A stretch of DNA of 64,000 nucleotides from Stigmatella aurantiaca DW4/3-1 (GTDB taxonomy: Bacteria; Myxococcota; Myxococcia; Myxococcales; Myxococcaceae): NCBI RefSeq assembly GCF_000165485.1, contig NC_014623.1, positions 8,760,893 through 8,824,892 on the forward strand, in the 5' to 3' direction. Under the pieces are notes generated by a model that was given only the letters and a program-made list of their open reading frames with translations, made no database searches and was not told the DNA's origin. The position numbers and the translations under genes are program-made. Every line of letters begins with the position of its first letter. The first letter of the stretch is position 1. Shown one piece after another: positions 47,160-58,474 of the stretch.

Positions 47160-48063
47160 AGCGGCGCAGCCAACGGCGCTCGAACGCCTCATCCACCAGC
47201 CAGGATTGCTTCTCTTCGTAGAAATGAGGCTCAAGCACATGGGCGAGAGCGCGGTAAAGTTCCATGTCATCGTCCGCTTTGTCATCTCCAAGCAAAGGCC
47301 ACTCACCGCGGCTGAGACAAAGGCGATCACCCTCCAGCGTCTCAAGGGAGATGCCGGAGGGGAGACGTTCCCGAAGGGACTCCGTGCTCCCCAACTGCTC
47401 CAACAAAGGTTGCCCGAGAAAGGTAAGCCAGTATGCTCCTCTCGCCCGGGTGCCAATCGACCGCGCGGTGGGACGAAGGTTGTAGACATCTAGCCCCAGA
47501 TAGCGAGGGCAGAGTTCCTGGAGGGCCTTCCTGGCAGGACTGCGGAGACCACCGGGAGAGACGGCGGCAAGGCTGACGTAGCCGAAGCTCATAGGCAGCT
47601 CAGCCGCCATTTCGAGCGCCAAGGCTCTCACATGGCCAGGGCCATACGCCTGTAAGTACTCGGTGGGCAAAGTAAAGGCCACGGCACTCACGGCCTCTTC
47701 ATCACCCTTCCATGCAGGAGCATCCAGCCACTTTCCAGAATACTCCATGCTGTAGGCGCGTACCTCGACAGGACTCTCTTGCAGACGCACCTCGCTCCCA
47801 GTGGGCCAAGGTGTCTCAAGAATCTCCGCTCGGACAGACTCCCAGCCCTCATCCTCCAAGGGGTCCCACTCGCCATCTGGCTTGACTTACCAAGCCAGTG
47901 CATCGGCAGGGATGGCGTGCCGGTATGCTTGCAGGGCACGCCACACTCCTCCCGCTATCTCTCCATGAGAACGCCTCATGAAGAAGCAGAAGATCAGACC
48001 ATCGCGAAGCACTACGCGGCCTCGATCGTCTTGGATGCGAAATGAAGCAAGTCTGCCGCCCAC
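47122..48063 (-). pseudogene. DUF3396 (type VI immunity-like) gene with in-frame stop
   Basis: The 3' part (from 47859 downward) encodes a 245-residue fragment with LGLDVYNLRPTARS and GAYWLTFLGQPLLEQLG, typical of DUF3396 proteins that are often grouped as type VI immunity factors. Upstream in the same frame the chain continues as DGLIFCFFMRRSH and ALQAYRHAIPADALAW, but it is cut by a TAA at 47887-47889. VKPDGEWDPLEDEGW follows in register. One nonsense change (probably a Tyr codon to TAA) thus splits the gene. The 5' end is tentative (GTG at 48063; the frame closes at 48085). A sequencing error is the main alternative. Confidence 0.68.
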
Positions 48064-48253
48064 GAAATGGCTCCTACCGACGAGCTACGGATCCACTGGG
48101 GCCACTTGCCCTCAAGACAAGGGAACTTGAAGTCGAAGCGCGACACGTTCCAGCACGCCATTCGTCCGATAGAAGCGATTCTGCGGCTCGATGCTGTAAG
48201 CTCCATCGAGGACTCGTCTAAAAGGTCCTGAAAAGCATTGCTGCAATTGGTTT
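48064..48253 (-). other. possible decayed coding remnant
   Basis: On the minus strand one frame reads RRVLDGAYSIEPQNRFYRTNG before a stop at the DUF3396 boundary, and another frame stays open. Composition is AT-rich for this genome. It looks like a degraded gene end, but no family is recognised. Confidence 0.25.
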
Positions 48254-49111
48254 TCAGCGTGAAATATACATATAGGCGACCCAATCCCAGACGGCGCCCA
48301 CAGGGCAGGTGTTGGCCGCTTGCGCGGCCACCGACTCCCCCGGTCTAACCACTTGAACCGATGAGACCGCTACACGCCCGCGAACATTGACGCCATCACA
48401 CTGATGCCAGCGGACGTTACCAGTCGTATCGAGAATATAGAGACATGCACTGTCCGTGACCGAGCGGACAGGCTTGCCACTCGAAACGTAGATTTGCGCT
48501 CCTCGCAGGTAGTAATTCGCCGCCGTGGTGTTCTTCCATGGTCCCCAAGTTGTCTGCTGTCTTGTCCCGTTGCAACTGATGACTTGGTCTGCTTGCGGTT
48601 GGCGCCACGAGGAAACCCCGGTCGTCTGGGGCCGTGACGTCACCGTGTACGTGAATGATGCTGCGCCGGATTGCCAGTTATGGTCCAAATAAACGGTGGA
48701 GCCAGGCGGAACGGAGAGTCCGGTAGCTTCTGCGGTGCTGTCCCAGCGAATCGGCGGGTAACCCGGACCAGAATCTTTATAGCCTGTACCGACCTCGCCC
48801 TTTCCGGGTGACGTCTGTGCCGTGGCGTAAAGGTTAAGAAAAACACCGTACTCTCCAAAACCGCCCGCATCGGGGCCTTGTCCTTGAACCTGATCGATTT
48901 GGAGATACGACCCTGTAGAGTTATTCAGTCTGACATGGACGAATTTCGGAACGGTGAAGGTAAACGTACCTGCTCGCAAAGGACAAACCATCTCATTGCT
49001 GCCCGCTGGCAAATTGCAGCTTTCATTCGCCGCTTGGGCTGAATTTGGCGCTAGCATGAGAGCGCCGATCAACACGCTGAGAGGAGCAATTTCTTTAACG
49101 TAGGGCATCAT
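48254..49111 (-). CDS. secreted protein of unknown function
   Basis: 285 residues with a signal peptide (LSVLIGALMLAPNSAQA) and a beta-rich mature region (FTFTVPKFVHVRLNN, DHNWQSGAASFTYTVT). Two or more Cys pairs probably form disulfides. GC content is lower than in neighbours, suggesting transfer. Its start lies about 50 bases from the left end of the IS5-type element, so its native promoter may have been displaced. Confidence 0.65.
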   Translation of the reverse strand: MMPYVKEIAPLSVLIGALMLAPNSAQAANESCNLPAGSNEMVCPLRAGTFTFTVPKFVHVRLNNSTGSYLQIDQVQGQGPDAGGFGEYGVFLNLYATAQTSPGKGEVGTGYKDSGPGYPPIRWDSTAEATGLSVPPGSTVYLDHNWQSGAASFTYTVTSRPQTTGVSSWRQPQADQVISCNGTRQQTTWGPWKNTTAANYYLRGAQIYVSSGKPVRSVTDSACLYILDTTGNVRWHQCDGVNVRGRVAVSSVQVVRPGESVAAQAANTCPVGAVWDWVAYMYISR

Positions 49112-49133
49112 GATTCGCGTTTCCTATGTTCGA

Positions 49134-49151
49134 ACCTGACTTTTGTCAGGT
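49134..49151. promoter_or_regulatory. perfect inverted repeat upstream of the secreted-protein gene
   Basis: ACCTGAC and GTCAGGT arms with loop TTTT, between the 285-residue gene start (49111) and the IS left end (49163). It may be an operator or a small hairpin in the leader. Confidence 0.35.
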
Positions 49152-49162
49152 ACTCTATCTAA

Positions 49163-49190
49163 AAGCTCCTCACAAAAATAAGGTTTGAGG
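49163..49190 (+). repeat. left terminal inverted repeat (IRL)
   Basis: Matches the reverse complement of 50344-50370 with few mismatches; CTAA at 49159-49162 precedes it. Confidence 0.7.
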
Positions 49191-49203
49191 GGTGGAATCA
49201 GGA

Positions 49204-49362
49204 ATGGACGGACGGGAGGGCCATGAGCACCTGAGCCTCGCGGCTCGCGACCTCGTACCGGACAGGTTGTGGGAGCCAGTAGACCCTCTGCTGCCAGTGG
49301 CCAAGAAGAAGGAGTTTGGGCGAGGCCTGCCTCGGGCAAACCCAGCGGGGTGCGTGGGTCAG
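49204..49362 (+). pseudogene. IS5-type transposase, N-terminal fragment
   Basis: The frame reads LVPDRLWEPVDPLLPVAKKK-EFGRGLPRANPAGCV, the standard start of IS5-family transposases (LWxxxEPLLP, then GRPR). After about 50 residues the similarity ends where the foreign interior begins, and none of the DDE catalytic core is present. Confidence 0.65.
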
Positions 49363-49435
49363 CCGAGAGCGCCTCGGGTGGGGAGCCGCCCGTGGGCGTC
49401 CGTTGGCTCAAACCTGTAGGACAAGCAGACAGGTT

Positions 49436-50001
49436 GGGGCCCTTCTCCTGCGACAGCCTCGCCGAGGCGTCCTCATCCTCCGGGGTGGGGTGAGCGGGGG
49501 CTGTGTCTGTGCAGAGAGGGAGACGTGACGACCCCCTTGGCGCCTGCGGAGGTGGGAGGTGGGCGAGCAGGTGCGCATCGCTGGCCTGGAGCAGGGCTGG
49601 CCGTTCCCGGCGCAGTGGCTGTGCGTCCTTGGCGGCCAGGGCGTGCAGCGCACAGAGCGCCCACTGATGAGTGGCCTGCGCATTCAGGTGCGGCCTCAGC
49701 CGACGGGCCAGTCCCCGGTCCGCGCGCTCCAGGGATTGCAGCAGCAGCCCCTGGCCGGGACGGTCCACCGCGCGGGCTGCCTGCCTCAGCAACTCGAACT
49801 CCCACTGCGCCCACCTGCCGGGGGGGTCGTCCCAGCGGGCCGCCTCCTCCAACTCGAAGCAGAGGCTTGCTGGCCACTCGCCGCCAGCAGTTCCACAGTC
49901 GTCTGTCGCTGGAGGGCCAGAAAACCCTCCAGCCGCCTGCGCCTCTCCGGGTGAGCGGCGCCCGGGCCCTCCAGCACCACCGCCAGATTCTCCAGGGTCA
50001 C
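49436..50001 (-). pseudogene. frameshifted passenger gene inside the IS5-type element
   Basis: From a GTG at 50001, preceded by GGGAGGGGG, the frame reads TLENLAVVLEGPGAA and RRRRLEGFLALQRQTTVELL. Near 49865-49880 the coding sense passes into another frame (SLCFELEEAARWDDPPGRW, ARRLRPHLNAQATHQWALCAL), which indicates a one-base indel. The remainder is helical and Leu/Ala/Arg-rich. The end is approximate because the second frame has no stop until 49124. The GC-rich codon use matches the host genome rather than the AT-richer flanks. No family recognised. Confidence 0.5.
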
Positions 50002-50224
50002 CGCCCCCTCCCAGATGACACCACCTGGGGCTGATAGGGAGGGGGGAGCTTGCCCCGCTTGGGAGACTCTCCCTCACTTCTCCTGGATGACGCAGCCAGA
50101 AGCACTCGACGCCTCAGCCCATCAACGCTGGCGCGCCTGTACATTTGACGCTTAAGGCACTTGAGCCTCGGGCATTCAGCGCTCGAGCCGGGATGCCCTT
50201 TCGTCTGGGGCAGCACCGGTGGGG

Positions 50225-50365
50225 GTGGAGTGCTCCAACGCGTGGCTCCACCCCCAGACGCGTCTGCGCGTGCGCGATGAGCCGCGCGACGAGGTCCACT
50301 TCGGCTTCCTTGTTCTGAGCGGCTGCCTCATCTTCTTCCGGAACCTCAAACCTTCTTTTTGTTAG
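50225..50365 (+). pseudogene. IS5-type transposase, C-terminal fragment
   Basis: The frame reads VECSNAWLHPQTRLRVRDEP-RDEVHFGFLVLSGCLIFF and stops at 50363-50365. It matches the end of IS5-family transposases (VERTxAWLxxxRRLRxRYExRxDxHxAFL), including the catalytic-Glu region in degraded form. Confidence 0.65.
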
Positions 50366-50370
50366 GAGCT
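50344..50370 (-). repeat. right terminal inverted repeat (IRR)
   Basis: Reverse complement of IRL, followed by CTAA at 50371-50374. Confidence 0.7.
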
Positions 50371-50411
50371 CTAAATACGCTGCGCCGCTGCGAATGCGGC
50401 GCACAGGAGAC

Positions 50412-51806
50412 TCACCTCAGGCCCGCGCGGAGCACGGACGCCCCCAGTACGCCCTTGATGTGCGAAGGTGAGGCGCAATACGGGTAGCTGGGTGAGATGG
50501 GCCAACCAAACACCTTCTTCAAGTTGATTCCACCGCCCACGTACGAGTCGAGGTACGCAAAATAGTCATTGATGCCGGCGACTGTCGGTTGATGTTCCTG
50601 GAACGATTCGCCGATCATGGTCCATTTCGGAGTTGCTTGGCCAGCGCGGTACCCATAGTCAGAGTATGTTTGAAAGACAGCACCCAGTGAAGAGTACACT
50701 TCACTTTGTGTCTGCCCATAGATGTGTACGGAAAGCCAGTCTGGCATGGGTTGCCCCGATTGTCGCAATGCTTCAATCAGGTGCCGCAGTCGTGATGAAT
50801 CGCCAGGCGGGTCGAAGTGCGCTGAGAATGATGCCTTTGCCCGCACCCCACCCACGGCGAGGTACTTCGTCCAGACCTCCTTGATCAAGGTCGCCTTCCG
50901 CGTGATTTGTGATTGAGGTTCATACGGCGACGCACCAATCTCATTGCCGAGATCGAAGAGCACTTCCGGCGGCCCGTAACCGGCGGCCGCTTGCACTATC
51001 TGCTGCACCGCATTCTTGTAGGTCGGCAGCAACAGGCCATTAAAATCGGCATTCGGATTGTTGTAGTCATAAGAACCGGCGCCTCCTAGACCGATCACCA
51101 CACTGGAAAATCCCGCATTGCGAACATCGTCCAAGAAGGACCTCAAATTCGCCAAGAATTGCTGAGGCAGTGTTGTGGTAGGGGGAAAGATCACCACCCC
51201 AATTCCGGCCTGGTATTGGTTGTCACCCCAGCCAGCAAAGAAGCGAAGCGTCTCGACTTGATTCTCGCGCATTCGCGCGAGCTGAGCCTGCACGTTGGCG
51301 CGCACGCCTGACAAATGATAGTTTTTGAGGAATGGCCGGGATGCAGCCGTATACGCGCACGTCGCCGTGTCAACGATATCCCAGTTGTAATTCGTCCCCA
51401 CTTGAACTGTGCGCGAGGGATTCGGAAGCACGCGTGTAAAGGTCGAACTTGGACACGGGGCAAAGACTCCGCCGACGGTAGAGTTCCACAGCCAGGGCCA
51501 CATCGTGAACGTGCCTGTCAGCGAGCCAAAGCCAGTAAGGTCCACATCGGCATACCAACTGCCGTCGCCTTGCGAAACAGCGTCTGCCCCAACCCACTGG
51601 TTGTTAGGCCCTTGAACCTGAAAATATCCGGCGCTGGTTGAGGTTACGCCATTGACGTAGACCCGCACTCGTTTCGCATTGGTGTCGATAGAAGTCGCCT
51701 GCACGAAATTAGGTACATGCGCAGTCGTACTGACACAACCAGGTGATTGAGCCGCCGCAATCACCGGCGCACCCAAAAGCAAAAGGCATGCGATTCTCGC
51801 AATCAT
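50412..51806 (-). CDS. secreted glycosidase-like protein
   Basis: 464 residues. A signal peptide (RIACLLLLGAPVIAAAQS) is followed by an N-terminal beta domain (VPNFVQATSIDTNAKRVRVYV) and a likely TIM barrel (LRFFAGWGDNQ, VVIGLGGAGSYDYNNPNAD, VLFDLGNEIGASPYEPQS, WLSVHIYGQTQ, WTMIGESFQEHQP). FDLGNE and IGESF look like the two catalytic Glu strands of clan GH-A enzymes. The substrate is unknown. AT-richer than the genome average; it follows the kinase gene on the same strand. Confidence 0.68.
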   Translation of the reverse strand: MIARIACLLLLGAPVIAAAQSPGCVSTTAHVPNFVQATSIDTNAKRVRVYVNGVTSTSAGYFQVQGPNNQWVGADAVSQGDGSWYADVDLTGFGSLTGTFTMWPWLWNSTVGGVFAPCPSSTFTRVLPNPSRTVQVGTNYNWDIVDTATCAYTAASRPFLKNYHLSGVRANVQAQLARMRENQVETLRFFAGWGDNQYQAGIGVVIFPPTTTLPQQFLANLRSFLDDVRNAGFSSVVIGLGGAGSYDYNNPNADFNGLLLPTYKNAVQQIVQAAAGYGPPEVLFDLGNEIGASPYEPQSQITRKATLIKEVWTKYLAVGGVRAKASFSAHFDPPGDSSRLRHLIEALRQSGQPMPDWLSVHIYGQTQSEVYSSLGAVFQTYSDYGYRAGQATPKWTMIGESFQEHQPTVAGINDYFAYLDSYVGGGINLKKVFGWPISPSYPYCASPSHIKGVLGASVLRAGLR

Positions 51807-51834
51807 GTTGACTCCGAATATGTGTTGTCCCTGC

Positions 51835-51860
51835 AAACCGAGGCTACCCAGTCTCGGTTT
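51835..51860. terminator. hairpin between kinase and secreted glycosidase-like gene
   Basis: An 8-bp stem (AAACCGAG and its complement) with a 10-base loop, downstream of the kinase gene and 29 bases upstream of the glycosidase-like start. It could be a terminator or a leader hairpin. Confidence 0.35.
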
Positions 51861-51915
51861 CAAATGGCGAGACTTGGTTCAAGGAACCTGTCAGCATGCG
51901 CCCGAGAACCGCACA

Positions 51916-53454
51916 CTATGGCGGGCTCGACGTGGGAATCTTGGGCATGTCGTAAACAGGATAATAGCAGCCACCTTTCCATTCATATCCCGCTTTTTCA
52001 CAGGGTGGCTCCACCTCGGCAACCCGGAGCCAACACCCTCCATTGATGGCAGTTTGCCCTCTCAACTCGCATTTCCCAGAGCCATCCGGGCGGAGCTGAC
52101 CGGGAAAAGGGCGCTTGGGCATGTCCAACCCGAGACCTGCCCTCATCCGGTCAATCGGCGAATGAGCCATCGGCGCAGTAAGCACTGCCTCAGCTAAACC
52201 GGCAGAGCCTCCGTCCACCGTTTCAGCGTTTCTCTCATCGCGTTGGAGTGAACGCGGCTCTTTTGCCAACTCGTGTTTTCCCCAGTCCTTCCACAGCATC
52301 AGCAGCAAATATCCTGAAAGACATGCCATGCCCAAGCACGGCCACACCAAGAAACGCACCGATCTCTGAACGCACTCCGTCGTCGCATTGGCACGGGATA
52401 GGTCCTTCGCTTCCCTTCGCTTCGCATTGGCTTGGGCAGCGGCGTCCTGCAATTCAACGGCACGTGTCCCCTCTTGAGGTCTCCGGCCAGGACGATGGCC
52501 GAGCACATAGGCCTTCACGGAATCCTCAAGAGACCATCGCGAGATCGGCTGCGTTTCCCACTGGAAGAGCGTCTGATCGGCCTCCGGGCCCGCCTCATCC
52601 CCCAAATGCTCCAACTCCTCGGCCAGTTCTCCAGCGGTGCCACGGGCCTGCGGACGGACAGAGAGCATGCGCGCGATGATAGCGCTGAGCCGTCCCTCCA
52701 AGCGCGGGTTGCGCGCCAGCGGCGGCCCCGGTCCCGGCCCCTTCACCTGCCAGAGGCCCCCCTTGTCCACCCTCGGGTCCACGGCGGGTGGGTACTCGTC
52801 CGTGACCAACCGGTACGCCGTCATCCCCAGCGCGAAGACATCATCCGCGGGCCGCGAGACATACCGTTCGGGCGAACGGTGGCTCAGGGCGAACCGCCAG
52901 GCCTCCGGACTGCGGTAGGCCACCGTGCCGGGCGGAAAGCTGTGCAAGGTGAGCGGGGCCGCCCCCTCCGTGAGGCTGGAGCCGAAGTCCACCAGGAACG
53001 CCCGGCCATCTCCCGGGCGCACCAACATGTTGTCCCCCTTCACGTCCCGGTGCACCCCGCCCGCCGCATGAACAGCCTCCACCGCCCGGGCCAGTTGCGC
53101 GAGCAACCGCGTCACCTGACGCGAGGTGGGATTGCGCGCCGAGGACCAGTCGTACAGCGGCGTTCCCTCGACCCACTGCATGACGAGGAACGGATGAAGG
53201 CGCCCCCCCAGCGTCCACACGCCGTGAGCCTGCAGCGCGGGCACGTTGGGATGCCGGAGGCGCGAGAGCAGCGCCACCTCCCGCTCGAAGCGCGGATCCC
53301 TCGGATGCAGGGCAAGCTTGAGGGCCACCGGCCCAGCTTCCTCGTACCCCACCCGCTCGGCGCGGTAGACGGTGCCGTAGGCCCCCCGGCCTCGAAAGCC
53401 CACCACCCGCCAGCGCTCCACCTGCGTGCCCATGGGGAGCGAAGCGGGGTCCAT
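51916..53454 (-). CDS. Ser/Thr protein kinase with transmembrane segment and Cys-rich tail
   Basis: About 512 residues. N-terminal kinase domain (about 15-270): VGFRGRGAYGTVYRA (P-loop), ALKLALHP (ATP Lys), HRDVKGDNMLV (catalytic), DFGSS, and AYRSPEAW as the activation-segment end. One membrane helix lies near 400 (CLGMACLSGYLLLML). The outer tail ends with paired Cys (CELRGQTAINGGCWLRV, CEKAGYEWKGGCYYP). The start is uncertain because no ribosome site precedes the ATG at 53454. It lies directly behind a Uma2-family gene. Confidence 0.85.
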   Translation of the reverse strand: MDPASLPMGTQVERWRVVGFRGRGAYGTVYRAERVGYEEAGPVALKLALHPRDPRFEREVALLSRLRHPNVPALQAHGVWTLGGRLHPFLVMQWVEGTPLYDWSSARNPTSRQVTRLLAQLARAVEAVHAAGGVHRDVKGDNMLVRPGDGRAFLVDFGSSLTEGAAPLTLHSFPPGTVAYRSPEAWRFALSHRSPERYVSRPADDVFALGMTAYRLVTDEYPPAVDPRVDKGGLWQVKGPGPGPPLARNPRLEGRLSAIIARMLSVRPQARGTAGELAEELEHLGDEAGPEADQTLFQWETQPISRWSLEDSVKAYVLGHRPGRRPQEGTRAVELQDAAAQANAKRREAKDLSRANATTECVQRSVRFLVWPCLGMACLSGYLLLMLWKDWGKHELAKEPRSLQRDERNAETVDGGSAGLAEAVLTAPMAHSPIDRMRAGLGLDMPKRPFPGQLRPDGSGKCELRGQTAINGGCWLRVAEVEPPCEKAGYEWKGGCYYPVYDMPKIPTSSPP

Positions 53455-53474
53455 CTCCAGAAAGCCCGTCTCGC

Positions 53475-54050
53475 CTATCCGGCCCACAACGCGCTCAGGT
53501 CCCACGCCAGCGCCTCGAAGGGCGCCGCCTTCACCGGGCCTTGCTCCTCCCACACGTCGAGCAGCGACCAGGAGAACCCCTCGAAGAGGTAGACCTCCAG
53601 CGTCCGCATCCCCGGGTGCACCAGCCACACGTGGCCCACCCGCCCCAAGCCGTAGGCCAGCATCTTGTGTCCCCGGTCCCAGGACTCCGTCTCGTCGGAG
53701 AGCACCTCACAAGCCCAGTCCGGCGCGAGCGTCACCCCCTCCCCCGCTTCAGGCTCCTTCCATCGCTCACGGCGCCAACCCGCGAGGTCGGGGACCAGAC
53801 GGTCCTCGGCGAGGTGCACGGGCAGGTTCCTCCGCAGCACCCACGCCCCCACGTCTTTTTCCTGCCCGGGAGGGCAGAGCACTTCGAGGAGCCGGAGCCC
53901 CGTCTGGATTTGAATCGGCCCTGGGGGCGGCAGGAGCACCGGGGTCCCTCCCAGCACTTCCTCTGCCTGCGGGGGGAGGGCTTCGCGTGGGGCGGCCTCC
54001 CCGGATACTGCTCGCGCTGACGGCTTGCCATCGGACATGCCGCGCAGCAT
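53475..54050 (-). CDS. Uma2-family protein (PD-(D/E)XK-like fold)
   Basis: About 191 residues of the Uma2/DUF820 family: VPDLAGWRRERW, CEVLSDETESWDRGHKMLAYG and GHVWLVHPGMRTLEVYLFEG. The Asp, Glu and Lys positions give a nuclease-like fold, but the biological role is unproven. It ends 21 bases ahead of the kinase start, suggesting an operon with the kinase. The start at 54050 is tentative; 54038 is an alternative ATG. Confidence 0.78.
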   Translation of the reverse strand: MLRGMSDGKPSARAVSGEAAPREALPPQAEEVLGGTPVLLPPPGPIQIQTGLRLLEVLCPPGQEKDVGAWVLRRNLPVHLAEDRLVPDLAGWRRERWKEPEAGEGVTLAPDWACEVLSDETESWDRGHKMLAYGLGRVGHVWLVHPGMRTLEVYLFEGFSWSLLDVWEEQGPVKAAPFEALAWDLSALWAG

Positions 54051-54143
54051 GCCCCCTACCTGGCACGTCTTCAAGCTCCTCGGCAACCTAACAGGGCAGA
54101 TGGCCCTCCAGCGTTCAGCGGCTTCCGAAAGGAGCGGACCTGC

Positions 54144-54509
54144 TCAGACCCGGCGCTCGACGCGCGGCCCATTGGAGCGGGCGTCTGGCGGGGGACTGAG
54201 GGCGTTCATCACCCGCTGCGCGGGACTCTTGCCGAGCACCGACGGAGGCGTGAAGGCCCACAGCACGAAGTACACCAGCAGCGCCGACCCGCCGGTGAAC
54301 ATCAGGGCGATCAGGAACAGCACCCGCACCAGGGCCACGTCCATCCCCAAGCGGCGCGCCACCGCCCGGCAGACTCCGAACAGCTTCCAGCCCTCGCCGC
54401 CCCGGTGGATGGGCTCCGCGCCGGGCTGCCAAGCATTGCAGGCCGAGCACCGAGCCCCATCGCCCACCAGTTCCATCTGACAGTCCGCGCAGCGTCTCGC
54501 CGTCTCCAT
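54144..54509 (-). CDS. PspC-domain protein with N-terminal zinc ribbon
   Basis: About 121 residues. Two CxxC pairs (CADC and CSAC) form a zinc ribbon. A PspC domain follows: KLFGVCRAVARRLGMDVALV then a membrane helix (VLFLIALMFTGGSALLVYFVLW). PspC-type proteins sense envelope stress. GGAG lies upstream of the ATG at 54509. Confidence 0.82.
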   Translation of the reverse strand: METARRCADCQMELVGDGARCSACNAWQPGAEPIHRGGEGWKLFGVCRAVARRLGMDVALVRVLFLIALMFTGGSALLVYFVLWAFTPPSVLGKSPAQRVMNALSPPPDARSNGPRVERRV

Positions 54510-54774
54510 CACTGGCTCCTTTCACAGACCCTTCTTGCACATCCGCGGGCCCCTCGATCTTCCTACGCCCTCCCGGGCCGTCGATTGCCGAACGCGCATC
54601 GGGCCTCCCTCCCTGGGGGACGCCTTTTCTTTTACAAATTTAATGGCGATGCTGTTAACAAGCTTACCAAGCAAGCAGCCGTCTTTCACTCACCCACTTC
54701 CCTATCCCTCTGAGCGGGCACAGTCTTCAGTCCGCCAGACGAATTTACAACGCAGCCCGTCAGGAGCTTCACAA

Positions 54775-56394
<1,620 letters not shown>

Positions 56395-56426
56395 CGTTTT
56401 CCACTCTCACACGCGAGGAGTTGAGC

Positions 56427-57713
<1,287 letters not shown>

Positions 57714-57723
57714 ACAACGGCAC

Positions 57724-57769
57724 GCGGCGCCTCGCACGCCGGGCCCAGGCCCGGTGATGCGGGCGCCGC
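57724..57769. terminator. hairpin terminator after isocitrate lyase
   Basis: An 8-bp outer stem (GCGGCGCC and its complement) encloses a 7-bp inner stem (CCGGGCC/GGCCCGG). It lies between convergent genes. Confidence 0.4.
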
Positions 57770-57782
57770 ATTCCTTCAACCC

Positions 57783-58028
57783 TTACTGATTCTTCTTCAG
57801 GTCGTCCCGGTCGCTGTACTTGTCCCACTGACCGGTCTGGCGGTCGCCCGAGCCATCGTAGGGCACGCCCACTTCGGTGCGCTGCCCACCGTGCTGCTCG
57901 GTGATGTCGTTCAGGTGCTCCTTGCGCCCCTCGGCGGGCACCCGGTCCCCGTCCTCGTCCGGATCCTTCTGCTTCGCAGGATCGACGGGGATGCCCAGGT
58001 TGCGGTTCTTCCACTCCTTGGGATCCAT
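57783..58028 (-). CDS. small hydrophilic protein of unknown function
   Basis: 81 residues, highly charged (KDPDEDGDRVPAEGRKEH, RTEVGVPYDGSGDRQ), no hydrophobic segment. GGAG lies upstream of the ATG. It follows the 116-residue gene on the same strand, 90 bases on. Probably disordered; function unknown. Confidence 0.5.
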   Translation of the reverse strand: MDPKEWKNRNLGIPVDPAKQKDPDEDGDRVPAEGRKEHLNDITEQHGGQRTEVGVPYDGSGDRQTGQWDKYSDRDDLKKNQ

Positions 58029-58118
58029 GGCTCGCTCCTCTCGCGATCTCGTCCAACGCTTGGCCCAAAGATGGAGATGGATCGCCGCCAGGCAGCAAGT
58101 GCCCGTCCGTCCGCCTGC

Positions 58119-58469
58119 CTAGTTCAACATCGGGGGCTTGGACCTGGAAGAAGGAGGCTTGGCCTCCATCATCTCCAGCCCTTGCCGCGTCAGCAGAAAG
58201 CGCACCACCCCCGAGCCCCGCTCGGTGTCGATCTCCGCCTCGAACGCCGGGCCGGTGATTCCTCCCAGGTGCACGTCCTTGCGCAGGTTGTGCACCTTGC
58301 CGGAGATGAGGTCTCCCGCCACCTGACCCACCGAGTCCCCGCGCCGGTACAAGTCGTACGCCGCCTGATGCAGCGTCATCGCCAGCGTGGGCGTGAGGGG
58401 CTGGGTGCTGAACAGGACCGACAGGAGGGTCCAATACGGGGGAGACGCGTCATCGGCCATCGTCTCCAT
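58119..58469 (-). CDS. small protein of unknown function
   Basis: 116 residues, helical in the first part (AMTLHQAAYDLYRRGDSVGQ) and beta in the middle (DVHLGGITGPAFEAEI, GVVRFLLTRQG). It starts 5 bases behind the radical SAM gene, so they are almost certainly co-transcribed. No family recognised. Confidence 0.55.
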   Translation of the reverse strand: METMADDASPPYWTLLSVLFSTQPLTPTLAMTLHQAAYDLYRRGDSVGQVAGDLISGKVHNLRKDVHLGGITGPAFEAEIDTERGSGVVRFLLTRQGLEMMEAKPPSSRSKPPMLN

Positions 58470-58474
58470 ACTAA

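Larger units (their letters stand above)
49163..50370 (+). mobile_element. defective IS5-family element with replaced centre (MIC-like)
   Basis: Terminal inverted repeats of about 27 bp bound a 1.2-kb segment: the left end AAGCTCCTCACAAAAATAAG matches the right end read in reverse (AGCTCCTAACAAAAAGAAGG), and both continue into GGTTTGAGG. CTAA flanks both sides, which suits a 4-bp IS5-type target duplication. Inside, only the N-terminal and C-terminal parts of an IS5-type transposase remain on the plus strand. The middle, about 49360-50220, is unrelated GC-rich DNA coding on the minus strand. The element can therefore only move if a transposase is supplied elsewhere. Confidence 0.7.
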
